A stretch of 64,000 nt of DNA, from positions 12,897,877 to 12,961,876 of the forward strand of contig OX578282.1 in the NCBI GenBank assembly GCA_951217055.1, read 5' to 3'. The notes under the pieces were generated by a model that saw only the letters and a list, made by a program, of their open reading frames with translations, was not told the origin of the DNA and did not search any database. Position numbers and translations under genes: made by a program. Numbering within the stretch: position 1 is the first letter of the stretch; each line of letters opens with the position of its first letter. Shown one piece after another: positions 10,670 through 22,584 of this stretch. Origin of the DNA: Gerris lacustris. Lineage: Eukaryota > Arthropoda > Insecta > Hemiptera > Gerridae.

Positions 10670-12012
10670 TCAAAAACTACTTTAGAAAAATTATATTTTA
10701 CCTAGTAAAACTTGCTTTGGTTCTTTTTATTAATTTACTGGGGCGGCTTCTAATTTTTAATGTTTGTCTATCGTCTATTTAGTCTTTCGTCATCTTTGAT
10801 TTCTTTAAACCAGAAAAATTGCGACAAATAGCTAGACTTGTTACTTCTTGCTGTTCCATTTAATATGGAGGCCTTTTTCTATAATCATACCCTATAGTTT
10901 CTTTTATAGAAAAGGGGACACAAAAAGCTAAGAGTACCAATAAATTTCGAGTCTATTACCAAAAACCCTCTCACCCTCTTTTCTGGATGTTCTTTCTAGC
11001 TCGATTCTTGTCGCAAACATTGTCACTTCTGGTTAAAATGGATTATTGCATTCAATAATTAACTTCACCCACGTAGTATCGTCGACTAAATCCGGTAAAA
11101 AATTATTTTCAATTCCTCTAAGAGGTTTTGCTCCTATATATTAGCCAACAAGAGATCTCGATGGGCTAACTCCTCTAACACTCTTACATCTTCTCCCAGG
11201 CCTTTTACTCGGCACACCCTCTTAAATTGAAATAGATAACGCCCAAGCTTTTTAGCTCAAACCAGTGGAAAGAAAATTTCAACATACACCGTCTGACATC
11301 TTCAGTTTCCTGGTCTTCCGCTTCTTTTAAATGCCTCACGGCCTTTCTTGACTTCTTTCTGTTAATCCTCGTCGGCAATGTAGGAAACCAGAAAGAACGC
11401 AACTATAAAGCATAATATGTACGTATATTTATATAACATGACAAGCAGTCAACAAAGGCTAAAATACTAATATTATTTTAGAATGATTTTAATTTTTCTA
11501 TACTTATTACGTACTATTGCATTTAATATTAGTATTAATCAATTTTAGTTACTTATTTAATCGTAATAATAGTTTTTGTATAATAATGCTATTTATTTTA
11601 ATAACAGTTCTTACTTTAATAATTTGTGTAAACATAAATTATTAAAATAAAAATTAATAATTATTTACGGTGTGAAAATAAGTTTAATAAATAATAATGG
11701 AGGAAGAATCCTTAATTCTACGTATACTGTTAAAGGAATTTTGCTGTTTTTTTATTAGGGGAAAAAGAAATAGAAATATTTGGCTAGAATATGGAAATTT
11801 TATTGGTTTCCTCTAGAACGGGGTCCGGCTAAAAAAATTCCACGTAGTCCCAAAGGGTATAAGCTAAAAATATTGTCCAAATATTTACCACTCTGAACCC
11901 ACATTTCCTTTTTAAGTAGAGTTCAGTTTTTTCAACCCCTATCCACAGTTACCTTAAAATGTAGTACCTAGCTATTTCTATGCATAACGTTATTAGATGA
12001 CCAACTTCGTTT
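10670..12012. other. Unannotated stretch
   Basis: No supported gene is present. Minus-strand frames between about 11000 and 11400 (for example GEDVRVLEELAHRDLLLANI) look slightly protein-like but are broken by stops and match no family I recognise. Confidence 0.3.
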
Positions 12013-12366
12013 AAGGCTCTACCGCTCTTTGAGGTTAGGAAAAACAGTAAAATTAAAATTATACTGGTTCTAAGCAAGATATCAAAAATCTAATCGCAGG
12101 CTTCATTCCTAATTTTAATTCTGCACAATTTGAGCCCAATTTCAACTTCCTATGATAAATAGTACAGGCGCCATTTCAATTCAACGATAAAACTCGTTGT
12201 ATTAAAATGGCGCCTGTACTAATTATCATAGGAAGTTGAAATAGGGCTCAAATTGTGCAGAATTAAAATTAGGAATGAAGCCTGTGATTCGATTTTTGAT
12301 ATCTTGCTTAGAAACAGAATCATTTTAATTTTACGTTTTTTCCTAACCTCAAAGGGCGGGAGCCTT
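12013..12366. mobile_element. 354-bp foldback MITE
   Basis: It is almost entirely palindromic. The ends AAGGCTCTACCGC and GCGGGAGCCTT are followed inward by CTTTGAGGTTAGG and CCTAACCTCAAAG. The inner arms include GGCGCCATTTCAATTC and TTAAAATGGCGCC. The arms are about 160 bp with scattered mismatches. No reading frame is present. The target duplication is not resolved. Confidence 0.75.
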
Positions 12367-12719
12367 AATAAAAGAACAAAAAAAAAAATCCTGAATTAAT
12401 TTATAGTTTTAAAATAATTATTTGTAATTAATGTAAAATTTGGATTTGATGCCGATATATTTATTGATTATTTACTTTTTCTTTTAAACATTAACAGCCT
12501 TATTATTTTTCTCAAGAAAATGTTTCCAACCATTTTGATTAAAACATTTTATTTTGCAGAAAATTTAAATATGAATTCAACCCTATATGTTTATTTTAGG
12601 TATATTTAGTTTCTGAGTAAATATGACACCGGAGAGGAACTATTTTTAAGATAAATGTTGAAGACATGCTCCATAAGAATTAATTGCAAATTCGAAAACC
12701 CTAAATAACTAGTAAATGG

Positions 12720-13005
12720 AACACATTGGATTAAGTAATTATGTATATGAAAAAGTTAAGTAGGAGTTAGAAGTAATTATGTATATGAAAAGGTTAATTA
12801 CGAGTTAGAAGTACATATTTAAGAAGTAATTATTATATTTATTAAAAAGTTAAGTTTGTATGAAGTGATGAACGTAAGTACGTATATGTATGAAGTAATT
12901 ATATGTGTGAAAAAGTTAAGTACGAGTAAGAAGTAATTATTTATAAAGAAATTATGTTTATGAAAATGTTAATTAAAGTAGGAAGTAATTATGTAAAAAA
13001 AAATG
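12720..13005 (+). repeat. Degenerate tandem repeat, AAGTAATTATGTATATGAAA
   Basis: About six imperfect units carry AAGTAATTATGTATATGAAA and AAAGTTAAGTACGAGT-type segments, with irregular spacing of roughly 40-60 bp. This is an old, drifting minisatellite with no coding potential. Confidence 0.55.
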
Positions 13006-13652
13006 TACATTATTATCAAAGTCAAGTATGTGTTGTTTCGAACAGAATGTTTTAAGAGACCTAATTATATTATATTTGTTGATCATCCTATTACATTAGT
13101 TATAATATTTATTAATACCTTTACACTGAGTAGGCATAGCTGGCACAAAAAAAGGTCATACACTATTAAATAATATGCTTTGATCCATATTATGTATTTA
13201 TTTTTACTTTAATATCAGCTTGAAGGAATAACACAAACAGTCACTCCACGTAAATTGAAAAAAAAAAAAAAAAATATTGCCAAATCAGCTTTCAGCCTTC
13301 AAAAAGCCTGTGCCTATTGCGGAAGAAAAAAAGGTTACATTAATAAAAAGATTTAGTGAGAGGCGAGTCTACTTCATGTCGGAGATCGACATGAGACGCT
13401 CTCATTATCTAGTATAATATCAGCTTGGTAGTGTGGCTGACTCCATTCTTCCATCATTGGCCTAATAGTACTGAGTTTATTCTTTAGACATGCCATCTTA
13501 GATATCATATCTCACCAGAAGGAAGAAATTAAATAATGATGTTTAGAAGCAGTGTATATATTATACTACCAACTAATTAAAAGGATAATAGTAAGACAAC
13601 TTATAGAGTTTCGATCAATGTTAAATTTTATTTTGACAAGAAACAATAATAA
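13006..13652. other. AT-rich spacer
   Basis: No gene or repeat family is recognised apart from poly-A at about 13259-13274. Confidence 0.4.
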
Positions 13653-13654
13653 TA

Positions 13655-14678
13655 CAGTAAAACCTGCTAAAGTGACCACCCGTGTATATTGACCACCTGG
13701 TCAATGTGACCACTTTTTCATGGTCCCTTCAGAAATTCAATGCTTTCCTGTACATTTTCTTCTGCTTATTGTGACCATCTGGCTATATTGACCAGTGACC
13801 ACCTTCTTCTGGTCCCTTGAAGTAAATTTATTTCGGTTAAAGTGACCAAAGTAAAAAAAAAATAAATAAATAAACATTAGTAAGAATACCTATTAGAATT
13901 TTGAAACATTCAGTTTTTAATTTACTTTCTTAGAACTAATATAAACTAAGTAAAACCCTCTTTACTTTTTTTTTTTTATAGGAATTATTAGAAGGATTTA
14001 TAACAAGGAAATCAGTCAAATGAAATAATTCTTGCTGGTTCTAAGAGTTAACTATATAGAGTACATCATTTCTCTGTATTTTTTTTTTTTATTTTTTTTT
14101 TTTCACTTCATCCTCATTTCTTTGGAATATCTCCTCTTCTGTTTTTATTTTATTTCTAGCTCAGTTCTGATGATTTAGAATCTGATGATTTAGAAAGTAA
14201 ACAGTTAAAAGAAGTAATTTTTTAATTTTTGTTTTTTCATGTGCATTGTGTATTTTGCACTGAAATGACCTTAAAAAAAGTTTAGATTTTACTATTAAAC
14301 AGTAATCAGTACAATACATGTTTTTTTTTAACTTTTTAAAGATAAATGTCTCACCTTGTTTTTTGCATAAATTGTAAAAAATAGCTAATCATATTTCCGA
14401 AAATATGATCTAATCATATTTGCTTTGGCTATTAAAACGTAATTTTACGAGGAGAGACTATTTTATTTTTCCATATTTCAGAAAGGTTTAATTAACTAAA
14501 AAAAAAAAGATTGTGTGACTATTCCATAAATGTTCCTTTTCACCCTTTACATATGTAACATTATAAAAAATCAAGAATGAGCACATTTTTTTTTCTCATT
14601 TTGGGTATGTTGACCACCTGCCTAAGGTGACCAGTTTTGGTCGGTCCCTTCGGTGGTCACTATATCCAGGTTTTACTG
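13655..14678. mobile_element. Pogo/Tigger-type TIR element
   Basis: The ends CAGTAAAACCTG and CAGGTTTTACTG are exact inverted repeats. TA stands on both sides (13653-13654, 14679-14680). The sub-terminal motifs TGACCACC and GGTGGTCA repeat in both orientations. CAGT-AAACCT ends with TA targets are typical of pogo-like elements. A short acidic frame near 14163 (SSDDLESDDLESK) could be the decayed acidic tail of a transposase, but no catalytic core is present. Confidence 0.7.
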
Positions 14679-14680
14679 TA

Positions 14681-15922
14681 TATACTTTTCTGTGCTGTGC
14701 AGGTACTTAAAAATGTCTGTGCTGAATCAGGTACTTATATATAAAAAATCCGACTTAATTTTCAATAATAAAGCATTACAAGAGAGATGTTATACCTATT
14801 GCGAATGATTTATGTGATATGCTATTTATAGTGTAGAGGAGGACATTATTATCACCTAGCGATACGTGTCTATATTGTGAACGTGATATAGGTCGAAAAT
14901 ACAGTATAGGTTAAGGGACAAGTGATAAAGAATTATGCGAGGTTTTGCCCTGCCCTATTCCCTCGGTTTTTTGATGAAGCACGTCACGAGGTATGATTCC
15001 TTTCAGAAAAAGGGATAGGGTCACGGGTTGAGAGGGGATTTACCATCCCCAAAGGAAAACGATTGGGAGCTAGACGTGAAATGAAATTTCCAAATGACTT
15101 TTTGCTAGTGCGACTCAATTTTTTTTTCATGTCGTCAAAACAGTTACGGTTCACCCACACACATATTTATAAATATACTGAGGTATTTTTATTCTATTCA
15201 CTCATACACACTATGTAATAAAATTAATAGTAGTAAAAACACATTATATTTTAAAATTATGTAGATTTCTCTCAAATTAATTTAATATCAATTATGAAAA
15301 GTTCAGTTTAAACTATTGTTCAAAACTTTCATTAAAACACGGGCATAAAATAATGCGTTTAGTAAGTATTTTTCAATTCATTATTATTTGAATAATAAAT
15401 TGTTTCAAAAATGGTGAAATTTTGTGTAATTGAAGCAGTTTTTATGATTAATTGTTCCTTTTGTTGTACAAATTTTTAATAAAATGAACAATATGTATTA
15501 TTATTATTATTATTATTGTTTTTTTTTTTTTTTTTTTTTGTTTTTTTTTAAACCAATAAACTAATTTCGAATATGTTGTTAAAGTTTGGTCCTTTAGTTA
15601 TGTATCTAAGGAATGAGTAATTTCCATAAAATATCTATAGAAGCAACTAATGCACTCCTAATTCGTTTCATATACTTGAGTTACTTCTAACTAAAGTAGG
15701 AGGGAATATTTTATATTTTATAAATTCTGACTCTGTAATTGTATTGTTTCTACGTCTCTTAAATAATTAGAACCCTTTAACGTTCATTTATATGGGTATT
15801 TCTCTTAATAAATTAGTTACGATTATTGATGTCAGTTGTTACATAATAGGATTGCATACTTCAAACTAAAATTTGTAAACAATGTAGCTCTTGAAATTTA
15901 TCAATCAGTCAAATTTTAACCG
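14681..15922. other. AT-rich spacer
   Basis: No gene is seen. The stretch has an ATT trinucleotide run followed by poly-T (about 15495-15550). The segment at 14935-15060 is less AT-rich but unrecognised. Confidence 0.4.
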
Positions 15923-15924
15923 TG

Positions 15925-16130
15925 TTAATTTAAATCAAATTATAATTATTATTAACTACGGGAAACAGACAGAGAAAAATACACTCCAGTGTATTTTCCC
16001 CGTGGTTCAAATCCCGGCTCTGGAGTGTGTTTTTCTCTGTCTGTTTCCCGTAGTTAATAATAATTATAATTTGATTTAAATTAAAATGTAATCTTTCCGT
16101 AGAATGAATACTACCAAAATCGTAAAATAT
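15925..16130. repeat. Palindromic TRE remnant
   Basis: Two TRE tails face each other: AACTACGGGAAACAGACAGA...CACTCCAG and CTGGAGTG...TCTGTCTGTTTCCCGTAGTT. Only the T-arm of the cloverleaf (GTGGTTCAAATCCCGGC) remains between them. This is a collapsed inverted pair, giving a strong hairpin of about 60-bp arms. Confidence 0.75.
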
Positions 16131-16478
16131 GAATTTCGAATTATGACCGTGTAATTTTGTTATAAAGTTATGAATAATCGTTAAACTTAATACCTACTAT
16201 AGTTATTTTAAGTGAAATAAGATAATTCAATAAACAACTGAATAAATAGCCGGGTGAAACCTGTTCAAAGTAAACTCAGTGTCTTTTATCTACAGAAACT
16301 TCTCGACGAGAAAGTTTAATATTTTGTAATCAATGATTTTTTGCTTCCGAGCTTACCGAAAGTAACAGTAAATATTTCTTATCTTTTCTTATTATTATCG
16401 CTATAATAAGTGCTGAAAAAATGCATACAGACCATACGGTACACGGACGTACTCGATTAATTTTTCGTTATCCATTAG
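16131..16478. other. Spacer with a short HL-2 5' fragment
   Basis: At 16343-16372 the text TTGCTTCCGAGCTTACCGAA matches the 5' end of HL-2 (as at 18039) and then diverges. The rest is AT-rich and unassigned. Confidence 0.45.
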
Positions 16479-17286
16479 CGCCCCATCCACAGTCGTTCTT
16501 TCCGTAAGAAAAGCCGATTCCGTCAAGAAATAGTGTTAGTGTATAGTTCAAGAGGAAAGAATGGCAGGATTATAATCTTACAAGATCATCCCGTCGCGCC
16601 ATCCTCTCCATTCTTGTCCACCAATAAGTTTCATGTGGATGGGATAAAGATAACTGTAGAGACCAACAGTCGTTCTTTCCGTAAGGAAAACCGATTCCGT
16701 CAAGAAAGAGTGTTAGTGTATAGTTCAAGAGGAAAGAATGGCAGGATTATAATCTTACAAGATCATCCCGTCGCGCCATCCTCTCCATTCTTGTCCACCA
16801 ATAAGTTTCATGTGGATGGGATAAAGATAACTGTAGAGACCCACTGTCGTTCTTTCCGTAAGGAAAGCCGATTTCGCCAAGAAAGAGTGTTAGTGTATGG
16901 GGTTCAAGAGGAAATAACGGCAGGATTATAATCTTGCAAGATTATCCCAGTTAGGCAACGAATCTTAAAGGTTTGTATGACACGACACGCTTTCCCTCGA
17001 CGAGACAACATTCCCTTGGAAAGTGAGAGGAAAGAGACCACCCACAAGCGTTCTTTCCTTCTAGCCTCACAAAATTTAAAAACAAACAGGATTATGCTAT
17101 TTTATGTGGATGGGCAACGAAGGGATTGTAGTGACGCGACAAGCCTGCAGGATGGAATGAGAGGATCGTCTCACAGGAAAGTGGTTGTGTGGATGGTAAT
17201 GAAGATGATTATCAATCATGCCGTTCTTTCCTTCGCGATTAAGAAAAAGGAAAGTCTGTCGGGAAAGAACGACAGTGGATGGGGCG
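16479..17286. mobile_element. 808-bp TIR element with internal tandem repeats
   Basis: The ends CGCCCCATCCACAGTCGTTC and GAACGACAGTGGATGGGGCG are inverted repeats of at least 23 bp (one mismatch inside). A 177-bp unit repeats from 16491 (starts at 16491, 16668, 16845, the last diverging). The rest has further CGTTCTTTCC motifs. The open frame through the repeats (16533-16931) follows from 177 being divisible by 3 and resembles no known protein. Superfamily and target duplication are unresolved. Confidence 0.7.
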
Positions 17287-17294
17287 ATATAGTG

Positions 17295-17570
17295 ATATGA
17301 ATTAGTGTGACTCGTAGCTTCCTCGAGTTCTATAACTTACTTAAAATTATGTTATAGCTTTGCAAACAATTATTGTCTAATTGATTTAATTTTTCTTCCG
17401 CGCTTACCGAAGGTAATGGAAGCAATGTAATGGTTCTTAAGAACAAAAATATATTGTCTCCGATTTCAAAAATTCCAAGACGGAAATCCATTTCAGACAT
17501 CAGTGAACATTTTTGGTTCCATGTCTGTCTGTCGGTCTGCCTGTCACTCAATTTTTGTAAACCAACCTTA
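17295..17570 (+). repeat. HL-2 subfamily fragment
   Basis: A diverged 3' end (TAGTGTGACTCGTAGCTTCCTCG, opposite orientation) is followed at 17390 by a 5' part with CTTCCGCGCTTACCGAAGG, ATTCCAAGACGGAAATCC and GTCTGTCTGTCGGTCTG. It resembles the copy at 33810 more than full HL-2, since both read into TCACTCAATTTTTG or CGCTCAATTTTTG. No coding capacity. Confidence 0.6.
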
Positions 17571-18038
17571 ATGTCTGAATAAAATAACTATTGCTATGAA
17601 AATAATTTATATTTTATTAATAGAAATAACCAAATATTTTCCGGAGCGCATATCAGAAGTTTTAGGTTGATTATCATAATGTTGTTATCAAGTTTGATAT
17701 CATGATGCAGTTCACGATAGAATGTCGGATTACATCAGTTACAGTTCCACAATCGGTTAGATCTAGAGAAATATCCCTGATACCATTAACCCTCAATAAC
17801 AAGCTAATAGCAGTCAATCATTCATGTACAATAAATATATAATTGAGATGTAGAATTGCTATAAAATTGTAATTGCAGAGAGTAAAGCAATTAACTGAAA
17901 CACCAGAATCACTAGGCTATTATACAAGTCACGCCAAAGCATCAACAATTATTTATGGGTGTTTATATTTTTGAACTGAGAACTAAAACAACTATTTCAA
18001 CAGAGGTTTTAGCCATCTATAATTTTCAGATATCTATT
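17571..18038. other. Spacer
   Basis: Nothing is recognised. Confidence 0.4.
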
Positions 18039-18602
18039 TTGCTTCCGAGTTTACCGGAGGTCGCGGAAGCATTGTGTTCACTTTTGAGAACGAAAAAGTT
18101 TTGTCTCCGATTTTAAAAATTCCAAGACAGAAATCCGTTTCAGACATCAGGGAACATTTTTGGTTCCATGTCTGTCTGTCGGTCTGTGTGTCCGCGAATC
18201 ATGGAACGTGCGACGATAACTTAAGTAAATGTCGACCGATTTTGATGAAATTTGGTAGACATGTTCATTTTACCAATGCCCAGGACAAGTTCGTTGGACA
18301 ACGTTATTCGTTCAAGCGTTCACGCGCAACGCTCGCTTAAGCGTGAACTTCAAATTTATAATTGGAATTTTAGGTTGGGGAAAAAATCAAACTTCATCTA
18401 TTCAATGAGACAAACACTTTTTACAAATACAATTTTTTAGTAAAACCTACAGCGACACCTCTATGAAGTGTTAAAGATCGCTAAAAACTTTTAATAGTTT
18501 TTACACAATTAACAATAAAGTAATATAACGTTAATGTTAATATAACAATAAAGTACATGATAGGATGCGAGGAAGCTATGTGCCACACTAATTGGCAGTC
18601 TA
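18039..18602 (+). mobile_element. Helentron-like element HL-2, full copy
   Basis: It starts TTGCTTCCGAG, itself part of a GCTTCCG/CGGAAGC-type hairpin. A GTCTGTCTGTCGGTCTGTG microsatellite and the core GATGAAATTTGGTAGACATG follow. Near the end are GCGAGGAAGC (inverse of the start, one base off), the hairpin TGCCA-CACTAAT-TGGCA (18581-18597) and the tail GTCTA. Copies lie at 24591-24986, 25142-25695 and 52945-53490 on the minus strand. The plan matches HL-1 but the ends are unrelated. No protein is encoded. Confidence 0.7.
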
Positions 18603-18760
18603 TTTATGTTTTAATTTATTCGTATCAATAAAGATTAAAGATAATGTGGTATAATTAATTTACCATCGCTTAATGAAAAACATGTCTCACCTTTCTGGAA
18701 TTCAATCAAATCAGATATGAGTTGGTATTAATACCTAAGATTCAGGCGATATGCGGTTAA

Positions 18761-19318
18761 ACCTCTGCCCGAAGAAGATCGGTATTTTTCACCGTTATAG
18801 TTAACTCTATATTCGGTGGTAGCCCTTTAAGTGAACGTATATGGTTGTGGCCCGAAGAAACTTTCACATCTTACCGTAGACATCTTACCATAAAAGAGAG
18901 GCGGTTGCCGCTTCGCAACCTGTTTCATTCTGCACATAAAAAAAATCATCGGTATCGTCGAGGTCTGTCGGTAAAATCTACTGGTATCCCACATTTGGTT
19001 AGATGTTTTTCCTTTCCGTAAGATTTACCGATGTGCTATCACTAAACTCGTAATTTTACCGATGTTCTACCACAAAACCCGTGATATTACCGATGTTCTA
19101 TCACAAAACCAGAAAATATAGTTTTTACCGCTATTTCAATTGTTTTTCATAAATGGATAGTTATAAAGGTCTTTAACTATATCGTTTTCTACTAAGCATG
19201 TTTCTTATACTGAACGTCTAATGAAATAATTATCTAAAAATGTAGAAAAAATACGGTGCCGGTAAAAAAATACCGATGTTCCAAAGCTGGGGGTCCAAAT
19301 CATGTTCCGGGCAGAGGG
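18761..19318. mobile_element. PiggyBac-type MITE
   Basis: TTAA stands at both edges (18757-18760 and 19319-19322). The ends are ACCTCTGCCCG and CGGGCAGAGGG, so the TIR consensus is CCCTCTGCCCG with one change on the left. TTAA targets and CCCT-starting TIRs are the hallmark of piggyBac. A sub-terminal CGGTATTTTT/AAAATACCG pair adds to the symmetry. The core has three TACCGATGTTCTATCAC-type repeats. No transposase is present. Confidence 0.8.
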
Positions 19319-19671
19319 TTAAGCTAAACGCTCGTCTAGTCGTCCCTCTCGTGTTCTCAATCAAAATCTACATTTTTACATCAAAAGGCATTTCAAACTT
19401 GCATATACATAATTAGACAGAAATACTGTTCTTAAAAACCAATTTCACTTTGCACTATTTTAATTTATTTAATTACATTTACAACAATAATAAATATAAA
19501 ATTGATGCTGGATTTCGATGCTTCACTGGGGAGTGTTATTATTTAATATTTGATTACAACTTAAAGAGAAGCCATTTTTAAGGATTATTTTAATTCCAAT
19601 TATTATTCTAACCGCCTCTTACAGATACAATCCATGTTATTTTAAAAACTTGATTATTTTTTATTTTATTT

Positions 19672-20470
19672 TATTGAAACGAAGTTCCTTATGGCACGCT
19701 CTGGAGCCCGGGAGTGAATCCGAAAAAAAACGACCAAAATCACCGTCACAAAATATCGTCACAAAATCACCGTCACGAAATCTACAGATGACGATAACTT
19801 GAGTAAAAGCTCACCGAAGTAAATGAAATTTGGTACACATGTTCATTTTACCAATGCCCAGGCTGAGTTCGTCGGAAAACGTTATCCGTCCAAGCGTTCA
19901 CGCACATCGCTCGCGTAAAAGTAAGCTTTAAAAGACGGGAAAAAGTGTTATTAAGGAAGCCTGTTACTTGACTTGTTTTGATTATTTTTGTTATATAATA
20001 TGTCAAAAATGTCACTTTGTTTTGTAAATAAATAAAATATAATCATGTAAAATTTCACCCTGTTACAAGCAGAAGCTGTAGAGTAGGGAAGAGATATATT
20101 TTAAATTAATTAGCCGGGTAGGTAGAAAACAGTCCTATTTCAATCCAAACTCCTTTAACAAACATAATCTTTCACTATAAACTCATCATTATCAACTTTT
20201 TACTTATATTTAATATATATTTATAGTTCCTTTAAAAGACGCTTAAGACGCTTGCTTTAATTATACAAATAATGATTTTCATTTAATTTTGCCTTAACTC
20301 TGCCAGGTACAAACAGTTCGTTACTTTTAATTTTGTCTCTTTTCTAACTCCGCCATATATAAGTAGTTAGCAATGTATACGTACTTAGCAGTGTGATTTT
20401 ATAATTTATATTTAATGAAAAATGTAAGGAACTTCGTTCCTACCGGGTGTCCCGCGACACCACACGTATT
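19672..20470 (+). mobile_element. Helentron-like element HL-3, full copy
   Basis: The 5' sub-terminal repeat AACGAAGTTCCTTA (19678-19691) is answered exactly by TAAGGAACTTCGTT (20425-20438). The perfect hairpin GGTGTC-CCGC-GACACC (20446-20461) and a short tail ACACGTATTTT follow. Internally a block around 19800-19915 (GAAATTTGGTACACATGTTC) resembles the 3' half of the HL-2 core. Partial minus-strand copies lie at 23575-23915 and 42211-42890. No reading frame of interest. Confidence 0.7.
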
Positions 20471-21555
20471 TTTTATTTTGCGTTTCAAATAACACAATAA
20501 TTATATTAATGAGAGAACTTGGTTGGACTTGAATAAAAATCGGTACTTAGAATCCCTTCTATAAACATTTTTTAGGTCATAAAAGTCAACTTTTAAAGAT
20601 CTAGAACAGTTTTCGTGGAGTAGAGGATCGTTTACTTAAAATATTTCTGAGCAAGCACTTTGGAGTTAGAGGGAACCTACCAAAATTATTTCATGGGTCA
20701 AGTTGGTGAGTCAGAGGTATTTTAATTATATATATATATAATAAATAAGCAGCCTTTTTAATAAGCTAATTCTTTTTCATTCAAAAAAAGAAAGAAAATG
20801 TAAAAGGATCTTTTCAAGTTGTTGTTTTCTTTTAAGACCAACAGTATGATTTTCGGGACAAAAGCAAAAGATTTTCGGCTTGGATGAGGGTTGAAATTGT
20901 TGAGAGAATCTTGTCCCAGATTTTTTTTTATCTCTTTTTTTATCATTTTCTTATCTATTATTATCAGTGATGCTTTTAGGATGGAATTTCTTTTTCCCGA
21001 CAGGAAGGGTACGAGGATTAGGCTCAAGGAATCGTAAAAAAAATAAAACGTCATGGGTCTTTTTGGAGGAAGGAAAATCCAGGAAGCAACATAAAAAATA
21101 TCTTTAGTTAAGATAGAAATATATTTAAACTATGAAAATATGACAATTTCCTTTCAAGGTAATTTTTTTGCAACAGTATCTGATAAAACCACGTTATTTC
21201 TTTTTTTAATCTCTTTTATATTATTATTTTTGAAACCTTTGAAGGATAATTAAATGAAAAGAAAATATAAAATTCCACTCGCTGATACAAAATATAAATA
21301 TACAGGTGTCCGTGAAGCCGTGTCGTCAATTATCCTCAAAGGGAATATATTTTGTATTACCTTTAGTCCAAAAAAATTAAAATACACAAATATAAAAATT
21401 TAAGTTATAAGCTGTAACTGTAAAATAATTTTATTACTATTAGAATCATACCTTAAGAAATATTAAAAGATTTTTTTCAATCGTTTAATTACATTTTAAT
21501 TTATTTACAATTAAACTAAACAAACAAATTCTAGTAATATTCTAAATAATTATTT
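20471..21555. other. Unannotated AT-rich stretch
   Basis: A (TA)n run lies near 20726. The minus-strand frame 20758-21054 is lysine/phenylalanine-rich AT-driven sequence and resembles no protein family I know. Confidence 0.35.
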
Positions 21556-21832
21556 CAAGATAAAAAGAACTTATTATATACTAGGTTTTTAAATTTTCTG
21601 TTGAATCATATGTAATGTTGATAATATTATAATTGTCATTGCTATATATAATGTTAGTGAAAAATAAAAAAAAATACATAGTTCTGAATTTATTTACTTC
21701 GCATAATAATGACAACCATAAAGCTAGAGAGCTGATATTAAACATATAAAAGGACAAATCTTTGTACAACGGATCTCACCAACACCGAATATATCCATTG
21801 ATATGCCCCTGTGTAGGGACTGTAAGAGAAAA

Positions 21833-22584
21833 TAAACAGGTCAAGTGTGTGCTAGTCAGCACACAGCGAGGGCCCGTAGTATAGTGTTTAACTGTAAAGT
21901 GTATAAACAGTGTTTTTTTAAAATGCTAAAAAGCTTACTTTGATTCTAAGGGTCTGATATTCACTGAACCGGACTACAGCTATATAAATACATCGAAAAG
22001 ACCATACTTATAAAAAAACGTATTTTGTCAATAAAAAATAAAATAATAGTTTCTTCGAAATTTCCAAAAAGTGGTATCTTTACTTTTGGTCGAAGAATGT
22101 TCAGGAATTTTTTCAGATTTTTTGCACTTCAATAAGTGAAATAGAGGGGTGGGGGGGGGGGGGGGGGGGGGGCAAGATGAGTAGAATATACGTAAGTAAG
22201 TATATTCTACTCATCTTGGGGGGGGGGGGGGGGGGCACGTTTCAAACCCGCTTCAAACTCGCCAACGCTCGCCCTATCAAAGTTATAACCAAAGAATTAT
22301 ATATTTTTGTAATCAGCTCGACGTACCCTTTCATATGATACCCCTCACGGTGTCGAAAAAAAACAAAACATTTTAACCCTAAAGTTTTTTTACCCTAATT
22401 TTTTTAAAAAATATTTTTTTTAAGTCGCTATATTTTTAAAATATGTGGGCAGATACAAGACACATACATGCTAAATTTCAAAGTGATCGGACGAAAGGTG
22501 TAGCTATGAGAGCACGCGAGAGGACGGACGGACAGACACACGCAGGAAAATATAAGGGTCCTTGGTTTTGCCTACGGACCCTAA
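21833..22584 (-). mobile_element. HL-1, copy 2, nested in HL-4
   Basis: The copy runs from TAAACAGGTC to GGACCCTAA. The hairpin GTGTGCTAGTCAGCACAC is intact. Its G-tract is exceptional: two long G runs bracket a 46-nt palindrome at 22173-22218. The microsatellite reads GGACGGACGGACAGACACA. Confidence 0.8.
22173..22218. repeat. Perfect palindrome between two poly-G tracts
   Basis: The 19-nt arms CAAGATGAGTAGAATATAC and GTATATTCTACTCATCTTG are exact inverses around an 8-nt spacer GTAAGTAA. About 30 G (with one T) precede it and about 19 G follow. No other HL-1 copy here has it. Confidence 0.9.

Noticed and set aside
16533..16931. 132-codon frame in the 808-bp TIR element
   Set aside because: It exists because a 177-bp unit is repeated in frame; no resemblance to transposases.
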